NCBI GenBank assembly: GCA_965263455.1
Contig: CBDHHN010000001.1
Span: forward strand, 558,001 to 622,000
Direction: 5' to 3'
DNA: 64,000 nt
From: CADEDH01 sp965263455
GTDB lineage: Bacteria; Actinomycetota; Acidimicrobiia; Acidimicrobiales; SZUA-35
Position numbers and translations under genes: made by a program. Below, in pieces: positions 62,075-64,000 of this stretch (the first letter of the stretch is position 1; every line of letters starts with the position of its first letter). The notes under the pieces are model-generated. The model saw only the letters and a program-made list of their open reading frames with translations, was not told the origin of the DNA and did no database searches.

Positions 62075-62080
62075 GGATCC

Positions 62081-64000
62081 ATGGCATCCGAAGCCCAGCG
62101 CGCCCACTATCCCGAGGTCCCACCCCGCGCCGATTTTCCGGCCATCGAGCGGGCCATCCTCGACCGGTGGAAGGCCGAGGGCACCTTCAAGGCCTCGGTC
62201 GACCAGCGCCCGCCGGCCACCGAGGGCGGCCGCCAGTACGTGTTCAACGACGGCCCGCCCTTCGCCAACGGCCTCCCCCACTACGGCCATCTCCTGACCG
62301 GCTTCGTCAAGGACGTCGTGCCTCGCTTCCAGACGATGAAGGGCCACCGGGTGGAGCGGGTGTTCGGCTGGGACTGCCACGGCCTCCCGGCCGAGATGGA
62401 GACCGAGAAGGAACTCGGCGTCTCGGGCCGCAAGGCCATCCTCGACTACGGCATCGACAACTTCAACGCCCAGTGCCGCCGGTCGGTGCTTCGCTACACG
62501 GCGGAGTGGGAGGACTACGTCACCCGCCAGGCCCGCTGGGTCGACTTCGAGAACGACTACAAGACCATGGACCTCTCCTACATGGAGTCGGTCATGTGGG
62601 CCTTCAAGCAGCTGTGGGACAAGGGCCTCGTCTACGAGGCCCACCGGGTGATGCCCTACTCGTGGGGGGCCGAGACACCACTGGCCAACTTCGAGATCCG
62701 CCTCGACGACGCCACCCGACCCCGCCAGGACCCGGCGCTGACCGTGGCCTTCACCCTGGATCCGGCCGACGGGGACCCCGGTCCGCTGCGGATCCTGGCC
62801 TGGACCACCACACCCTGGACCCTGCCCTCCAACCTGGCGCTCGCCGTGGGACCCGAGATCGACTACGTCGTCGTCCCCGGACCGGGCTCCGACGACGGCT
62901 TCGCCGTGCTGGCCGAGGCGGCCCTGGAGAAGTACCGGGCCGAGTTCGGCGAGGTCGAACCGGTGGCCCGGCTGACCGGAGCCGACCTGGTCGGTCGCAG
63001 CTATCGCCCCTTGCTCCCCTACTTCGCCGACCAGGCCAACGCCTTCGTGGTCCTCGGCGCCGACTTCGTCGGCACCGGGGACGGCACCGGGGTGGTCCAC
63101 ATCGCCCCCGGCTTCGGCGAGGACGACCAGCTGGTCGGCGAGGCAGCCGGCATCGCACTGGTGGTGCCGGTCGACGACGAGGGTCGCTTCACCGACGCCG
63201 TCCCCGACTTCGCCGGGCAGAACGTCTTCGATGCGAACCCCGAGGTCATCCGCCACCTGAAGGACCTCGGGGTGGTGGTCAGGCACGAGACCTACGACCA
63301 CAACTACCCCCATTGCTGGCGCACCGACACACCCATCATCTACCGAGCCATCAGCTCGTGGTACGTCCGGGTGACCGATCTGACCGATCGGCTGCTCGCC
63401 GCCAACCAGCAGATCAACTGGATCCCCGACCACGTCCGCGACGGCCGGTTCGGCAAGTGGCTGGAGGGGGCCCGGGACTGGTCGATCAGCCGCAACCGGT
63501 TCTGGGGTGCCCCCATCCCGGTCTGGCGCAGCGACGACCCCGAGTACCCCCGGGTCGACGTCTACGGTTCGCTCGACGAGTTGGAGCGCGACTTCGGGGT
63601 TCGGCCCACGGACCTCCACCGGCCCTTCGTCGACGACCTGGTCCGGCCCAATCCCGACGACCCGACCGGTCGGTCGATGATGCGGCGGGTACCGGAGGTT
63701 CTGGACTGCTGGTTCGAGTCGGGCTCGATGCCCTTCGCCCAGCTCCACTACCCGTTCGAGAACGTCGAGCGGTTCGAGAACCACAACCCGGCCGACTTCA
63801 TCGTCGAGTACATCAACCAGACCCGGGGTTGGTTCTACACCATGCACGTCCTGTCGGTGGCGCTGTTCGATCAGCCCGCCTTCGCCAACGTGATCTGCCA
63901 CGGGTTGGTCCTCGACGAGCACGGGCGCAAGCTGTCGAAGAAGCTGCGGAACTACCCGGACCCGATCGAGGTGTTCGAATCCATCGGATCGGACGCCCTG
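62081..64000 (+). CDS. ileS: Isoleucyl-tRNA synthetase, type 2 (3' end beyond the window)
   Basis: The first 640 codons of IleRS, which charges tRNA-Ile. The HIGH-type signature appears as HYGH in NDGPPFANGLPHYGHLLTG, followed by GWDCHGLPAE. The editing (CP1) domain contains AWTTTPWTLPSNLA and VVHIAPGFGEDD, and the Rossmann core shows ISRNRFWGAPIPVW, FIVEYINQTRGWFY and the KMSKS-type loop as KLSKK in GRKLSKKLRNYPDP. HYGH plus KLSKKLRNYPDP marks the eukaryote-like type-2 IleRS, the form associated with mupirocin resistance. It is divergent from the dksA-like gene. Confidence 0.95.
   Translation, partial: MASEAQRAHYPEVPPRADFPAIERAILDRWKAEGTFKASVDQRPPATEGGRQYVFNDGPPFANGLPHYGHLLTGFVKDVVPRFQTMKGHRVERVFGWDCHGLPAEMETEKELGVSGRKAILDYGIDNFNAQCRRSVLRYTAEWEDYVTRQARWVDFENDYKTMDLSYMESVMWAFKQLWDKGLVYEAHRVMPYSWGAETPLANFEIRLDDATRPRQDPALTVAFTLDPADGDPGPLRILAWTTTPWTLPSNLALAVGPEIDYVVVPGPGSDDGFAVLAEAALEKYRAEFGEVEPVARLTGADLVGRSYRPLLPYFADQANAFVVLGADFVGTGDGTGVVHIAPGFGEDDQLVGEAAGIALVVPVDDEGRFTDAVPDFAGQNVFDANPEVIRHLKDLGVVVRHETYDHNYPHCWRTDTPIIYRAISSWYVRVTDLTDRLLAANQQINWIPDHVRDGRFGKWLEGARDWSISRNRFWGAPIPVWRSDDPEYPRVDVYGSLDELERDFGVRPTDLHRPFVDDLVRPNPDDPTGRSMMRRVPEVLDCWFESGSMPFAQLHYPFENVERFENHNPADFIVEYINQTRGWFYTMHVLSVALFDQPAFANVICHGLVLDEHGRKLSKKLRNYPDPIEVFESIGSDAL

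Noticed and set aside
61861..62080. T-box leader upstream of ileS
   Set aside because: No AGGGTGG-type T-box sequence, specifier-loop layout or antiterminator is visible, and the -10-like hexamer 6 nt from the ATG argues against a long leader.
62054..63922. 622-codon open frame antisense to ileS
   Set aside because: Opposite an unambiguous IleRS; no recognisable domain.

Overview
The window is high-GC DNA from an actinobacterium, most likely class Acidimicrobiia or a close relative. The reasons are strongly G/C-biased third codon positions, a mycothiol synthase (MshD), a bacterial proteasome activator (Bpa/PafE), a menaquinone-type methyltransferase, a type-2 isoleucyl-tRNA synthetase, and many starts with no Shine-Dalgarno sequence but a TANNNT hexamer 6-10 nt upstream (leaderless transcription). 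The class-level call is inference from gene content; no rRNA gene is present. I saw no tRNA, CRISPR array or complete insertion sequence.

Region 1 (1-13.6 kb) is amino-acid biosynthesis. A leftward operon of an ABM-domain protein, trpC, trpF and the first codons of trpB is divergent from a two-component system (response regulator, then histidine kinase). Next come hisI-trpE-ygfZ on the minus strand, a GroES-like protein divergent from an alpha/beta hydrolase, and an unbroken hisD-C-B-H-A-F operon in which every junction is a 4-base NTGA overlap. hisG, hisE, trpA and trpG are not in the window.

Region 2 (13.7-20.9 kb) holds housekeeping genes: a small coiled-coil protein, a 565-base AT-richer island with a possible gene remnant and a strong terminator, mshD-rlmN, a membrane protein with a lipoprotein peptidase, menG, and a GT2-GtrA fusion.

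Region 3 (20.9-51.8 kb) is a large surface-polysaccharide region that reads as two adjacent export loci. It has two phosphoglycosyltransferases, three Wzz/BY-kinase-type chain-length proteins (one with a ruined Walker A), two Wzx flippases, two Wzy-type polymerases (one frameshifted), two WecG/TagA transferases, three GT2 glycosyltransferases, a low-molecular-weight tyrosine phosphatase, two parallel beta-helix proteins and a membrane-anchored GH9 hydrolase. A CDP-deoxysugar set (rfbF, rfbG, an RfbC-like epimerase, an SAF-domain oxidoreductase and a CDP-paratose-epimerase-like SDR) lies among them. Together they could make an activated deoxysugar, assemble a lipid-linked repeat unit, flip and polymerise it, control chain length by tyrosine phosphorylation and dephosphorylation, and trim the product outside the cell.

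Region 4 (51.8-64 kb) returns to core functions: dnaE with an inverted pair of DnaA-box-like sites upstream, an unknown gene, bpa, a phosphodiesterase-family protein, an Rrf2 regulator with a tiny acidic ORF and a nitroreductase, then rluD-lspA-dksA-like on the minus strand, divergent from ileS, which runs off the right edge.
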